A stretch of 64,000 nt of DNA from CADEFX01 sp046154585 (GCA_046154585.1 JBJXDX010000164.1:1-64000), one strand, 5' to 3'. Counted from the first letter of the stretch, positions 15,880-25,467 are shown. The notes: generated by a model not told the origin, from the sequence alone. Numbers and translations are program-made.

Positions 15880-17097
15880 CTACCCGCTCACGCTCCGCTT
15901 GATATCCAATCTCGCGAGGTAGCCGCTGATGTCGTCCGGATCGAAGGTCGGTCCGGCGACCGCGCCAATGCCATCGGCGGGCTCACCCGTTATCGTCGTG
16001 TCGTCGTCGGCCAACGCGGCGTCGTAGATGTCCGATCGCACAACCGACTTTGCACGTGCCAGATGCTCTACCGACAAGGGAGCTTGGCCCCAGCGCACCA
16101 TCTGCGCGTAGAGCCACGCCATCTGCACGGGATCTGGGCGTGCCGCCGCTTTGCGGCCAACCATCAGGTAGCGATCGCTTGTGCGAACGGTTCCGTCAGG
16201 CGAGACCTTCAAGCGACCGCTGAGCGTGCGACTAATGACTTCGGCGGCCACATCGGGCCGGTTCGGCATCGCGAGAATCGAGGCGACATCGATCCTGTTT
16301 GGTGCGACCAAAAGGGTCGAGACCTCTTCGTGATTGGCTTCATCCTCGATGAATGCAGCAGCTTTGCGGTGAGCACGTACGAGGCGCAGGAGGGTGTCCG
16401 GATTTTCTTCGGCCCAACGGGCGCGTACGCCAAGCAGCTTCTCTGTAGCGCGCGCGAGAATTTCGCACACGAAGTGCAGAATGACGCCTACGCCTAGGTC
16501 CACGGCAACCGAATTCCACGGCGCGCCGACACAGAAGCCATCGACATGACCGTTCGCGAGGCTATCGACCATGTACGGTGGCGGCAGCACGACGAGGCGC
16601 ACATCCTCGTCGGGATCAACGCCCCCAGCAGCCATCCAGAACCGGATATGATAGTTGTGAGTAGAGAATGGAAACGTCATACCGAACGTCAGCGGTTCCG
16701 CGCCTCTGGCCTTGCGGTTCGCAACCACGCGCTTGAGCGCACGCGCCGACACCATCGGATCGAGGATATCGCCGTCAGCCACTTCGAGCATAGTGGCGTG
16801 AAGCGCCGGCGTCACAGTGATCGCATTGCCGTTCACGCCGAGCCCAAACGGCGCAACGATCGGCACGCGCACGTGACCAAGCCCCAACGTGGAGGCAATA
16901 GCGACCGGCGCGATGAGGTGAGCAGCGTCAAATACGCCAACGTTGAGCTTATCGCGAATGTTGGACCACGACACTTCACGCACGAGTTCGACGTCCAGCC
17001 CTTCGCTCGCCGCAAATCCCTTGTCGACAGCAATCATCAGCGCGGCCGCGTCAGCAAGTGGAATGAAGCCGATTTTGAGCTTGGTATTGCTACTCAC
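15880..17097 (-). CDS. nasS: Nitrate sensor NasS (NrtA-like, cytoplasmic)
   Basis: This 405-residue protein is homologous to NrtA (TFPFSTHNYHIRFWMAAGG, LPPPYMVDSLANGHVDGFCVG, APWNSVAVD) but starts directly at MSSNTKLKIGFIPLADAA with no signal peptide. It should therefore stay in the cytoplasm. In characterised NasS-NasT pairs, NasS binds nitrate or nitrite and releases NasT, which then prevents termination in the nas leader. Its ATG overlaps the nasT stop (ATGA). It ends about 145 bases before the promoter of the nrtA operon that it should control. Confidence 0.9.
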   Translation of the reverse strand: MSSNTKLKIGFIPLADAAALMIAVDKGFAASEGLDVELVREVSWSNIRDKLNVGVFDAAHLIAPVAIASTLGLGHVRVPIVAPFGLGVNGNAITVTPALHATMLEVADGDILDPMVSARALKRVVANRKARGAEPLTFGMTFPFSTHNYHIRFWMAAGGVDPDEDVRLVVLPPPYMVDSLANGHVDGFCVGAPWNSVAVDLGVGVILHFVCEILARATEKLLGVRARWAEENPDTLLRLVRAHRKAAAFIEDEANHEEVSTLLVAPNRIDVASILAMPNRPDVAAEVISRTLSGRLKVSPDGTVRTSDRYLMVGRKAAARPDPVQMAWLYAQMVRWGQAPLSVEHLARAKSVVRSDIYDAALADDDTTITGEPADGIGAVAGPTFDPDDISGYLARLDIKRSVSG

Positions 17098-17693
17098 TTG
17101 AAAAGCTCCGACGCAGTAATCACCGATTGCGCAACTTCGGCGATTTTTCTCTTCTCATTCATGGCCGTTTTGCGCAGGAGAGCATAGGCTTGCTCTTCCG
17201 ACAGGTTCTTTGCCTGCATCAGAATGCCCTTGGCGCGGTCGATGACCTTGCGCTCCTCGAGTGCGCTCTTCGTGCGGTCTAGCTCGTCCTGAAGACGTGC
17301 GAAGGCGTTGAAGCGCGAGATGCAAAGATCGAGGATGTTTTTGATGCGCTTTTTCTTGAGCCCGTCCACGATGTACGCTGATACGCCCGCGTCGACTGCC
17401 GCTTCGATGGTGCCGCGATCGGACTGATCGACGAACATCGCGATGGGGCGGCGCACGATGCGCGACACCTGGAACATCTGCTCCAGGACATCGCGGCTCG
17501 GGTTTTCCAGATCAATGAGGATGACATCGGGATCGATGCGATAAACCTGATCCAGCAGGCCGGTCGTATTGGTGACGTGAACGACGTTGGCGAAGCCGGC
17601 CTCCCGCAGGCCCGCCTCGAGGATCGCCAGGCGAATGGGGTTCTCGTCGATGACGAGAATCCTGAGCGAAGTATCTTGAGGCAGTTTTTGCAA
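17094..17693 (-). CDS. nasT: ANTAR-domain antiterminator NasT
   Basis: This 199-residue response-regulator-like protein has an N-terminal receiver fold (RILVIDENPIRLAILEAGL) and the expected phosphoacceptor region (DPDVILIDLENP). The C-terminal ANTAR RNA-binding domain spans about residues 130-190, with VIDRAKGILMQAKNLSEEQAYALLRKTAM. It would bind the leader hairpins of the nrtA operon and allow readthrough of the terminator when NasS releases it. The gene is first of the nasT-nasS pair. The roughly 240 bases before it, shared with the divergent membrane protein gene, hold no feature I can name. Confidence 0.9.
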   Translation of the reverse strand: MQKLPQDTSLRILVIDENPIRLAILEAGLREAGFANVVHVTNTTGLLDQVYRIDPDVILIDLENPSRDVLEQMFQVSRIVRRPIAMFVDQSDRGTIEAAVDAGVSAYIVDGLKKKRIKNILDLCISRFNAFARLQDELDRTKSALEERKVIDRAKGILMQAKNLSEEQAYALLRKTAMNEKRKIAEVAQSVITASELFK

Positions 17694-17934
17694 AGAGCTC
17701 TGCTATCTGATTGTGCGGCGCACTCAACTTGCCGCACTGCAGCAAGAATTACAATGGCTCTAAAGACACGCGCGCGCAGCCCTCGGCTTCGCAGCCCAAC
17801 TTCCCAGCCCGCGCCATCGGCGCGAAGGATTGGGGAAAAGGGGCGTGTTATACCGGGGCGCAGACCCAAACCCCTATACTTCTCAGGTTCCACGCCGCTT
17901 AATGGATCTGTTTCTGCCGAAGAGGGGAAAATCA

Positions 17935-18186
17935 ATGACCATCGAACTGTTGGTTATCTGGTTAGTTATCGGCGCTATCGCAGGCTGGCTTGCCGGGCAG
18001 GTTATGAGCGGGGGCGGCTTCGGTCTTGTGGGTGATGTGATCGTCGGCATTATCGGTGCCGTCGTAGCGGGCCTGCTCCTTCCGCAACTTGGTATCTACA
18101 TTGGCGGCGGCCTCATAGGCGCAATAATCAATGCGTTCATCGGCGCCTGTGCAGTGCTGTTCGTGCTGCGATTGATCAAGCGCTAA
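17935..18186 (+). CDS. GlsB/YeaQ/YmgE family stress membrane protein
   Basis: This 83-residue integral membrane protein has three hydrophobic segments rich in Gly, Ile and Val (LVIWLVIGAIAGWLAGQVM; GDVIVGIIGAVVAGLLLPQLG; GAIINAFIGACAVLFVLRL) and ends in a basic LIKR. This is the transglycosylase-associated/GlsB family, linked to general stress responses without a defined activity. The ATG is preceded by AGAGGGGAAAA; an upstream in-frame start adds a low-quality leader. It stands alone, divergent from nasT. Confidence 0.88.
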   Translation: MTIELLVIWLVIGAIAGWLAGQVMSGGGFGLVGDVIVGIIGAVVAGLLLPQLGIYIGGGLIGAIINAFIGACAVLFVLRLIKR

Positions 18187-18192
18187 GGCGTC

Positions 18193-18224
18193 CGCGCGAT
18201 ACACCGGTCACCGGGTATCGCGCG
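18193..18224. terminator. Perfect inverted repeat between convergent genes
   Basis: Ten-base arms CGCGCGATAC and GTATCGCGCG flank a 12-base centre six bases after the GlsB-like stop codon. The facing gene ends at 18289. No T-run follows, but the stem is strong, so a bidirectional terminator is likely. Confidence 0.6.
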
Positions 18225-18288
18225 ATGCCTTGTGCGGCGGATGTCGACGCGTCTGCCGACACCGCGCACCAATCCTTCGAGTTCGCGA

Positions 18289-20556
18289 CTACCTCGACGC
18301 TTTCAGCGCCGCCAACACCTTCGGCGGAGACATCGGCAGATCGGAAAGGCGCAGGCCCACCGCGTTGTGGATCGCGTTGGCGACTGCCGCCAGCGGCGGC
18401 ACGATGCACACTTCGCCCACACCCTTCACGCCTTGCGGATGCTTTTCGTTCGGTACCTCGACAATGATGGGGTCGATCATCGGCATGTCGGACGCCACGG
18501 GGATGCGGTAGTCGAGAAAGCCCGGATTGTCCAATCGGCCATTCTTGTCGAAGATACATTCCTCGTTGAGCGCCCAGCCGATGCCCTGCACGACACCGCC
18601 CTGGATCTGGCCCTCCACGTAGCTCGGATGAATCGCCCGGCCGACATCCTGCGCGGCGGTGTAGCGCAAGATCTGAACCTTGCCGGTGTCGGGATCGACC
18701 TCGACATCGCAGACGTGGGTGGCAAATCCCGGACTGGCGCCCATGGTGTTGAGTGACGACGTCGCGGTGATCGGACCGCCGGTCGCACTTGCCTGCGCCG
18801 CAAGTTGCGCGAGAGTCATCGGCGGGAATTCGCCGGCGTTCGAGCCGGCTGGACGAGCCTCGCCGTTCTCCCACACGACGGCCTCCGCATCGATCTTCCA
18901 GATCTTGGCCGCGCGTTCGCGCAGGGTCTTGATGACCTGCTGGGTCGCCTGCGTGACGACCATCGCCGAGGCGAACGTGACGCGACTGCCGCCGGTGAGA
19001 TTGCTGAAGGGCACGGAGCTGGTGTCGCCGATCAGAACCTGCACCTGGTCGTAGTCGATGCCGAGCAACTCGGCCGTGATATTGGCGGTCGAAGCGCGTG
19101 AGCCGCCGATGTCGGGGTGGCCGGTCACCACAACGATGGTCCCGTCCTCGTTGACGGTCACGTGCGTGCCCGACTCTCCACCGGCGTTGAACCAGAAGCC
19201 GCTGGCGACGCCGCGGCCCTGGTTCGGCCCCAGCGGTGTCTTGTAGTGGGGATGATCGATGACTGCCTGCAGGGTTTCCTCGTAGCCGATGCGGTCGAAG
19301 GTGGGACCGTATGCGGTCTTTGTGCCGGCCTTGGCGGCATTCTTCTGGCGCAGTACTAAAGGATCAATGTTGAGCTTCGCGGCAAGCTCGTCGACGACGC
19401 ACTCGATCGAGAACGCTCCGATCGGGGCGCCGGGCGCGCGATAGGCCGCGACCTTGGGTCGGTTGGTCACGACGTCGTAGCCAACGACATGCACGTTGGG
19501 GACCGCATAAGGAGCAACGCCGCACCCGACGGCGCCGCGAATGGGCGCGCCCGGAAATGCGCCGCCTTGCAGGCGGAAGCTGGCTTCGATCGCGGTGATC
19601 TTGCCGTCCTTGGTGGCGCCGATCTTGACGGTGCTGGACGAGCCCGATGTCGGGCCAGTCGCGCGGAAGACCTCCTCGCGGGACATCACCATCTTGACCG
19701 GCCGCCCCGACTTGCGCGCGAGGACGAGGGCGAGCGGTTCGAGATAAACGATGGTCTTGCCGCCGAAGCCGCCGCCGATCTCGGCAGGGATGGCGCGGAT
19801 CTGGCTCAGCTTGTGCCCGGTCATCTGGCCGGTCATGTCGCGCACGGCGAAGTGGCCCTGGCTGCTGCTCCAGATGGTTGCCTGGCCGTCCTTCGCAACG
19901 CTGACCAGGCAGGCGTGCGTTTCAATATAGCCCTGGTGCACCGGCTTGGTCTTGAAGCTGCGCTCGACGATCACGTCGGCGGCGGCAAAGCCGGCTTTGG
20001 TGTCACCAAGGATGTGCTCCATCTTGTTGCCGACATTTGTTTGTTTGTCGGGAGCGCCCGCTGCACGTAGTTCCTCATGCAGGATTGGAGCGCCGGGCAG
20101 CATGGCTTCGTCGACGTCGATGACCCAGGGAAGCACCTCGTAGTCGACCTCGATCAGCTTGAGTGCTTGAGCAGCGATCTTGGGAGAGGCCGCGGCAACG
20201 GCCGCAACAGCGTGGCCAGCGTAGTGCGCCTTGCCGCGCGCCATGACGTTGCGGCTCAAGAATCGGAGATCCTGGATGCCGATCATGACCGGCTTGCTCC
20301 AGGGAAAATCCACGAGATCGGCACCGGACATGACGGCCTTGACCCCGGGGAGGGCTAATGCCTTGTCAAAGTTGATTGATTTGATGCGCGCGTGTGGGTG
20401 GGGGCTGCGCAGAACCCTGCCGTGCAACATGCCGGGCATCGTGAAATCGGCGCCATAGGCAGCGCGCCCCGTTACCTTGTCGGCGCCATCCGGGCGGATG
20501 GTGCGTTTGCCGATCCATTTATTGTCTGTGCCGTTGCCGTTGCTGTTTTCAGCCAT
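18289..20556 (-). CDS. Xanthine dehydrogenase-family molybdopterin subunit (CoxL/XdhB-like)
   Basis: This 755-residue large subunit of a molybdenum hydroxylase has the N-terminal aldehyde oxidase a/b hammerhead (DKVTGRAAYGADFTMPGMLHG), the molybdopterin-binding region (GGGFGGKTIVYLEPLALVLARK; KVAAYRAPGAPIGAFSIE), and the presumed catalytic Glu in KGVGEVCIVPP near the C-terminus. It lacks the AYRCSFR loop of CO dehydrogenases, so CO oxidation is unlikely; the substrate is unknown. The start MAENSNGNG follows AAAGAGCTGAG. The small [2Fe-2S] and FAD subunits normally adjacent are absent on both sides. Confidence 0.85.
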   Translation of the reverse strand: MAENSNGNGTDNKWIGKRTIRPDGADKVTGRAAYGADFTMPGMLHGRVLRSPHPHARIKSINFDKALALPGVKAVMSGADLVDFPWSKPVMIGIQDLRFLSRNVMARGKAHYAGHAVAAVAAASPKIAAQALKLIEVDYEVLPWVIDVDEAMLPGAPILHEELRAAGAPDKQTNVGNKMEHILGDTKAGFAAADVIVERSFKTKPVHQGYIETHACLVSVAKDGQATIWSSSQGHFAVRDMTGQMTGHKLSQIRAIPAEIGGGFGGKTIVYLEPLALVLARKSGRPVKMVMSREEVFRATGPTSGSSSTVKIGATKDGKITAIEASFRLQGGAFPGAPIRGAVGCGVAPYAVPNVHVVGYDVVTNRPKVAAYRAPGAPIGAFSIECVVDELAAKLNIDPLVLRQKNAAKAGTKTAYGPTFDRIGYEETLQAVIDHPHYKTPLGPNQGRGVASGFWFNAGGESGTHVTVNEDGTIVVVTGHPDIGGSRASTANITAELLGIDYDQVQVLIGDTSSVPFSNLTGGSRVTFASAMVVTQATQQVIKTLRERAAKIWKIDAEAVVWENGEARPAGSNAGEFPPMTLAQLAAQASATGGPITATSSLNTMGASPGFATHVCDVEVDPDTGKVQILRYTAAQDVGRAIHPSYVEGQIQGGVVQGIGWALNEECIFDKNGRLDNPGFLDYRIPVASDMPMIDPIIVEVPNEKHPQGVKGVGEVCIVPPLAAVANAIHNAVGLRLSDLPMSPPKVLAALKASR

Positions 20557-20773
20557 CTCAGCTCTTTCTTTTGTGCTCTGTTGTCTTCCGCAACCGGACA
20601 CGCCGGCCGAACAACGCCTTCCCACACTGTAAACCGAGTCCGGCGTCTAAACTGGGCTGTGCATCTTAGACTATTCTACAAGCTGGTGGCCATCAGGCAA
20701 CGCCTGGCTAAGCATGGGAGGGCATCGGCGGCTGGGCGTGGCCATGTAGATGAGGCGCGGCAGGCGCGCAGGC

Positions 20774-22642
20774 TCATTGAGCCTGGCGGACCTCGTACGG
20801 CAGCACGAGAACTTCGAGGCCGGGGTCTTGGACGGCCGCCAATCGATTCAGGAAATCAACCCCGCCGAGCGAGTTGGCGAGGGACTGCTGCGCCGTTTCA
20901 CCCACAGATGCCGGAACAAGCTCGTCAAACGGCAAAGTGCCGGCTCCCGTCACAATAATGATGGCCTCGTGATTGCGCCGTTCCCCTGCCAGATTGGTGC
21001 TGGCAATTGCCGGATACGAATCCTCTGCCCGCGGAAACCAGACCGACTCGCCGCCCCTGATAACAACGGTCTTTTGCATGCTTTCGGGATAGAGGCGGAT
21101 GACCGAGCTGTTGGCCTGCCAGGCAAACACGCCGATGTTCGCTTCCTTTTTCGCGTCGATTCTCAGCCGGAATGGTCGTTCAGAGATGATATCCGTCGGC
21201 TCAAGTTGCCCGTTGAGTTTGCGCTCCGCACCACCGAGCAACGTGCGAACCTTCGCGCGCAGATCGACCTTGACCTCCTGAGCCGTCGGCGTGTGGATCG
21301 TCCAAACCTCATCGTACGTGATGCCGCGACTCATGTAGCCGAGCAACTCGGCCGCTTCGCTCGTGGACACGACGGTATTGGGCAGATTGACGCCGGTTGC
21401 CGGTACTTTAGCGAGGATGGCTTTCGCTCTTGCCAGCGCATGCGCACTGCGCTGTGCTTCATCCCTTGGATGATACTTGGTGATGCGCGCAATGCCGGTG
21501 GCGAACACGAAGTCACCTTCGGTCGTTGCCGCCTCGGGCGTCCGCACGCGTTGCTCGGTGGAGGCAGTCTTCAAAGCGGTAGCTTTGATCTGATCGGCTT
21601 TTCTCTTGGCCAGATTGGCAAACCGGCCTTTCGGAAATTGCGTCAGGTAATCCTCGAAGTTCTTGGGATCGTTCGTGTCCTTGATTGCGATCCAGAATTC
21701 GGCGTCCGAGGACAGTGAGATCGACGACGGGCTTTCCTCGGGAGGCGGCAGAAGCTCCTGCGTCTCGGTTGGTGTCTTGCCGGTAGGATTCAAATACAGC
21801 GGCTGCGACAGCGCATTCAGGGATTCGGGTTGCTGACGCTTCAGCGTCGCCTTCAGAACATCCCGCCGCACGCCGCTGAACATCGCGCTGATGTCTATGT
21901 TGGGCGTGGCAATGTGCCGAAGCAGTGCTTCGGTGAACGGACTGTTCTGGCCACGGCCGTCCTCAGCCACGGTGCCAGGCGATGCAGCAAATCCGACGAA
22001 ACGGTCGGCCGGCTCTGCAGTAATGGTCGCGAGACCGCGCAAATATTCCCATGTCAATTGCGAGCCAGTCGCAGGCCCACGCGAAATGCCGCGCAATAGC
22101 GGATTGTTACGGCATGCATCGAGGAAGACGACGCTGGCCTTGGCGTGTTGCCCCATGTCATCGAGGATAGTGTTGAGTGCAATCGACTTCGCCACGATGT
22201 CGCTCTCGCTCTTGACCTCGATATCGGCGGGCATCAGGTAATTCTGCTCTTTGTATTGAACGCCATGACCCGCGTAGAACAGCAAGGCGATATCGGCGCC
22301 CCTCATGACCTTGGTGAACTCGCGCACTTTCTCCCGGAACGCCTCGAGCGGGAGATCGTGACCGACGATGAGCTCGAAGTTCAGGCGATGCAGAGCAACC
22401 TGCATGGCCGCGGCATCCTGCACCGGGTTCCTCAGATTGTCGCCGATGCGGTATTTCGAATTGCCGATGACGAGCGCGACACGCCGCCCTTCGGCAAGCG
22501 CAGGTCCAGCGCCCGAGAACGCAACTACGCTTGCAACAAGGATCAGCGCAAAAAAGCGAAAACCAATACGTCCGCTGCGTGCTGCAGATGATCGATCATA
22601 CGCGCGCGCACGTGAAACGCCGTCGTGTCTGTCCAGCAACAT
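20774..22642 (-). CDS. Caspase-family (C14) exported protein
   Basis: This 622-residue protein has an N-terminal hydrophobic export signal (about residues 27-50) and then a caspase p20-like domain: RVALVIGNSKY, the catalytic His H126 in YAGHGV, and the catalytic Cys C177 in FLDACRNNP. After a linker, a short motif (NFEDYLTQFPKGRFANLA) resembles one in the upstream gene. The C-terminal part is unrecognised, with VVIRGGESVWFPRAEDSYPAIA. It overlaps the upstream caspase gene by one base (TGATG), so the two are probably made together. Bacterial caspase-like proteins cleave after Arg/Lys or have non-proteolytic roles. Confidence 0.82.
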   Translation of the reverse strand: MLLDRHDGVSRARAYDRSSAARSGRIGFRFFALILVASVVAFSGAGPALAEGRRVALVIGNSKYRIGDNLRNPVQDAAAMQVALHRLNFELIVGHDLPLEAFREKVREFTKVMRGADIALLFYAGHGVQYKEQNYLMPADIEVKSESDIVAKSIALNTILDDMGQHAKASVVFLDACRNNPLLRGISRGPATGSQLTWEYLRGLATITAEPADRFVGFAASPGTVAEDGRGQNSPFTEALLRHIATPNIDISAMFSGVRRDVLKATLKRQQPESLNALSQPLYLNPTGKTPTETQELLPPPEESPSSISLSSDAEFWIAIKDTNDPKNFEDYLTQFPKGRFANLAKRKADQIKATALKTASTEQRVRTPEAATTEGDFVFATGIARITKYHPRDEAQRSAHALARAKAILAKVPATGVNLPNTVVSTSEAAELLGYMSRGITYDEVWTIHTPTAQEVKVDLRAKVRTLLGGAERKLNGQLEPTDIISERPFRLRIDAKKEANIGVFAWQANSSVIRLYPESMQKTVVIRGGESVWFPRAEDSYPAIASTNLAGERRNHEAIIIVTGAGTLPFDELVPASVGETAQQSLANSLGGVDFLNRLAAVQDPGLEVLVLPYEVRQAQ

Positions 22643-24321
22643 CAGAAGCTCGACAGGACAAAGCCAGCGTTGCCCTTGAAGAAGGGGTCCTGCTCCCGTC
22701 CGTGGGTGCGCCGTGCTGACCTGCGAACCTGCCGGCTGACATACTCATGCAGCTCTTTGGCCGTGACTTCCCTATTCTTGTCCTCATCCGCTTCGCCGGA
22801 GAGGCCTGCGAGCACCCAACGCGTAAAGATGCCGTGTCCTGCTTCCGCGTCCCAGTTCGAAAGCTGCCGTTCGCCCGCCGCGGCAAAAAGGTTGATCTTG
22901 CTCGTCTCGCCGGGCGTCGTCTTGGTGACGAAAACCGGAGACGCCTGTTTGATAAGCGACGTGTTGTTCGCGTCCGGCGATTGCCCCGAGAAGCAGGCAT
23001 CGAGGAACACGGTCGTGCTCTTGGTCTTAAGTTCTCCAAGGTTTTTGTAGAGCAGCGACAGGGGGTAACCGTTCAGACTTGCATGGTTCGGGTCTCCATC
23101 GACCGGCAACAGGAAGGCATCTTCGACGTTGACGCCCGGCATGCCGTGGCCTGAATAGAAGACATAGACGTCCGAGCGGCCGTCGGGATCGATATGCCGC
23201 CACAGCTTGCCCTTGTGATCCTTGTCCGTTCCGAAAACCTCATCAATGGCACCTCGGGTTGCGTCCTTCAGCAACAGGACGTTGCTGGCATCCAGCCCGA
23301 GCGTCCTCATCGCGATCAGTTTCATGGCCTCGGCGTCGCGCGTGCCGTAATCCACGGCCGGAACGCCATTGCGGTAGGCGCTATTGCCTATGATGACCGC
23401 AACGGCGTCGGTGCGGCGCAGCCGGGCCTTGGGGTAGTGCGTCTCATCGAGCGGTGGCAACTGAGCCGTGCCCGACGGAAGTTTGCCGGTCTGCGCCGGC
23501 GGCTGCTTCGCCCTTTTTTCGTCTTCCGCCTTCGCGATATCGGTCTTGACCTGCTCCAGCCGCAGGGACGCAAGCCTCGTGAACTCGCCGTTTGGATACC
23601 GCGCGATGTAGTCCTCCAGCTCTGCCGGGAGCTTGCTGTTTCGTACGGTTTCCCAGTGGGCAAGCTCCATCCGCGCATCGGGCTTGGGTAGGCTTCGGTC
23701 TTGCTCCGGCTTCTGCGCGGTTTCGGGGGTCTTCTGCAGCCGGCGGGCTTCCGCCTCGCGCTTGGCCTCCACATCCTTGAACAGGATCAGTTGCTCTGCC
23801 GGCGACAGATGGCCTGTCTGCGGAAGCTGCTTATCGGCCTGGAACTTCAGGACCGCGTGTTGGGTCTTTCGGCCCAGGGAGCCGTCCACATTGCCGGCGT
23901 CATAGCCGAGGAGGTTGAGCGACTCCTGGATCTTCTCGAGGTCGGCCGTTGAATGCGTTGGGTCGGTCCGGAGGCTGCGCGTCGCGGCAACGCCGTTGCT
24001 GCGTGCCACGCATCGCTTTCCACCGTCATTGGCCCACGTGTAGCCGGTCCGGCAGACGCATTTGCCTGGATTGCTCGAGCTGTTGACGGCACCGGGGCCG
24101 AACATGCTAGCGCAGTTGCGATAGGCGCGTTCCCCGCCGCGGTCCTGCGGCTGGTTCTGGCTGGCCGCTCCGCCGATGATGAGCCCAAGGGCCAAGCCGG
24201 CCGCGGCTGCGCCGGCCGCCCGGCCGCCACGTGAATCGGCCGATGTCTGACCGATGCTTGCGACCACCAAAGCCGCAGCAAATGCACACGCCAAAATCAC
24301 TTTATGTCGGAGACTAGCCAT
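22642..24321 (-). CDS. Caspase-family protein with peptidoglycan-binding domain
   Basis: This 559-residue protein has a signal peptide (residues 1-28) and a Gly/Ala-rich hydrophobic stretch (36-50) as in glycine-zipper proteins. A Cys-rich EGF-like segment follows (CVCRTGYTWANDGGKRC, 88-104), then a PG_binding_1 domain (127-182, IQESLNLLGYDAGNVDGSLG), a YIARYPNGEFTRLASLRL motif, and a caspase domain with H392 (YSGHGMPG) and C443 (FLDACFSG). The start follows a GGGGG ribosome site. The domain order suggests a cell-wall-associated peptidase. It is the first gene of a two-gene unit; about 275 bases upstream contain no further gene. Confidence 0.85.
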   Translation of the reverse strand: MASLRHKVILACAFAAALVVASIGQTSADSRGGRAAGAAAAGLALGLIIGGAASQNQPQDRGGERAYRNCASMFGPGAVNSSSNPGKCVCRTGYTWANDGGKRCVARSNGVAATRSLRTDPTHSTADLEKIQESLNLLGYDAGNVDGSLGRKTQHAVLKFQADKQLPQTGHLSPAEQLILFKDVEAKREAEARRLQKTPETAQKPEQDRSLPKPDARMELAHWETVRNSKLPAELEDYIARYPNGEFTRLASLRLEQVKTDIAKAEDEKRAKQPPAQTGKLPSGTAQLPPLDETHYPKARLRRTDAVAVIIGNSAYRNGVPAVDYGTRDAEAMKLIAMRTLGLDASNVLLLKDATRGAIDEVFGTDKDHKGKLWRHIDPDGRSDVYVFYSGHGMPGVNVEDAFLLPVDGDPNHASLNGYPLSLLYKNLGELKTKSTTVFLDACFSGQSPDANNTSLIKQASPVFVTKTTPGETSKINLFAAAGERQLSNWDAEAGHGIFTRWVLAGLSGEADEDKNREVTAKELHEYVSRQVRRSARRTHGREQDPFFKGNAGFVLSSF

Positions 24322-24582
24322 GACGAACCCCCACGCACGGGCGGTCACGACGTCGGCTTACTCCCATACACCTGGAGCGTCATTCAATAACGGCTGTGCT
24401 GGAAGTGGCTCCGAGTCGTCGCCATCCGCTCCCGCAAAATAACTGTTCCAATGTCTCAAGTACTATTTCCTCTTCATACTCCATTTTTCCGGAGTTGAGC
24501 AAGAAATCCGCACGCGGACCGCAAGCGCCCCTGATACGCGCATCGCAGCCTCCGGCTATTGGGTAGATGGCATTGTCCTGGC

Positions 24583-24619
24583 GATTGGCGGCCGAGAAGA
24601 AAGAATGCGGCCGCCAATC
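24583..24619 (-). terminator. GC-rich hairpin after the small RHH-like gene
   Basis: Perfect 12-base arms GATTGGCGGCCG and CGGCCGCCAATC with a 13-base loop lie five bases beyond the stop codon of the small minus-strand gene. No T-run follows. It is the strongest hairpin in this gap and probably limits readthrough. Confidence 0.55.
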
Positions 24620-24624
24620 CTGTT

Positions 24625-24801
24625 CTACTCGGTAGGCCGGTTGGACATTTCAGTCTTCAGAATGACCGGCCGGCCACTTTCCAGCGAAGCACGCAGGATG
24701 GAGGTAATGTGCTCGATCCGCGTAACGCCGATACGAGCAGCCCGCCGCTCCAATTTGACAATCAAATTGGGTGGCAAGCGTAGTGTAATGTCTTCCGGCA
24801 T
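24625..24801 (-). CDS. Small ribbon-helix-helix-like protein
   Basis: This is a 58-residue protein, MPEDITLRLPPNLIVKLERR and onward, whose beta-strand (ITLRLPP) and two helices (NLIVKLERRAARIG, THITSILRASLESG type) resemble Arc/MetJ-type DNA-binding proteins such as antitoxins. The ATG follows GTGGGGAAA at the right spacing; longer in-frame starts are less credible. No toxin gene is adjacent, so a lone regulator is as likely as a toxin-antitoxin remnant. Confidence 0.5.
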   Translation of the reverse strand: MPEDITLRLPPNLIVKLERRAARIGVTRIEHITSILRASLESGRPVILKTEMSNRPTE

Positions 24802-24951
24802 AGTTTCCCCACTTGTCATATGTCCCGCGCATGACAAGTACGGGCTTCCTGGCCGCAAAAAAACATGCCGCGTGCGCGCCGGTAAAGGCCGCATTGCCGA
24901 CCTTGCGAAGAGTCGGTTCAAATTTGATCTTTGGATGCCGGCAGTTCCGCT

Positions 24952-25452
24952 TCAGGCGGAAGGTCTGCCGAGCGCGTCATCGATCTCGGCAAGCGAAGCC
25001 TTCTCCGCATCGCTGACCGTCACGCCCCCAAATCCGAAAAAGCCGCCTTCGGACGACGCCTCGGCAACGATATCGCCGATGTCGTGGAGCCATGTCTTGA
25101 CAGCCGCACTTTCATCCGGCGCGTTTTTGTCAAGAGAAGCTGCGACGTGGCGCAGCGCATCGATCGAGCGCATCTTGATCTCGTTGCCGGGTGCGCCGGA
25201 GAAACGCGCTTCGATGGCTCCTCTGGCCGCGGCTCGGCCCTCGGCCGTTTCTAGGTCAGCGACAATGGCTTTGATCAGGCCGGATGTGCTGGTCTGCTTG
25301 GCGGTGATCAAGGCCTTGGCGCTCGCAAAATTCTCCTTCAGGAGGCCAAGCAGGCCGCTGGGATCGGCGGCTGACACGGCCATGGCCGCCAAGAGCGGGC
25401 TGGCAAGAACGTCATTCCATTCGGCTGCGGGGAACGCGGTCTTGTCGGCCAT
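24952..25452 (-). CDS. Conserved-looking hypothetical protein
   Basis: This 166-residue soluble protein is mostly helical and rich in Ala, Leu and acidic residues. It has no signal peptide, and there is one Gly/Phe-rich turn (EGGFFGFGG) near residues 138-146. The start has GGAGG seven bases upstream. A long open frame on the opposite strand across this region is a codon-bias shadow. It follows the CsbD gene by 15 bases in the same direction, so the two are probably co-transcribed; a stress-related role would be a guess. Confidence 0.65.
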   Translation of the reverse strand: MADKTAFPAAEWNDVLASPLLAAMAVSAADPSGLLGLLKENFASAKALITAKQTSTSGLIKAIVADLETAEGRAAARGAIEARFSGAPGNEIKMRSIDALRHVAASLDKNAPDESAAVKTWLHDIGDIVAEASSEGGFFGFGGVTVSDAEKASLAEIDDALGRPSA

Positions 25453-25467
25453 GTCAGCCTCCAGATG

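Noticed and set aside
24625..24801. Toxin-antitoxin pair
   Set aside because: The small protein looks like a ribbon-helix-helix factor, but no toxin-like gene lies beside it on either strand.
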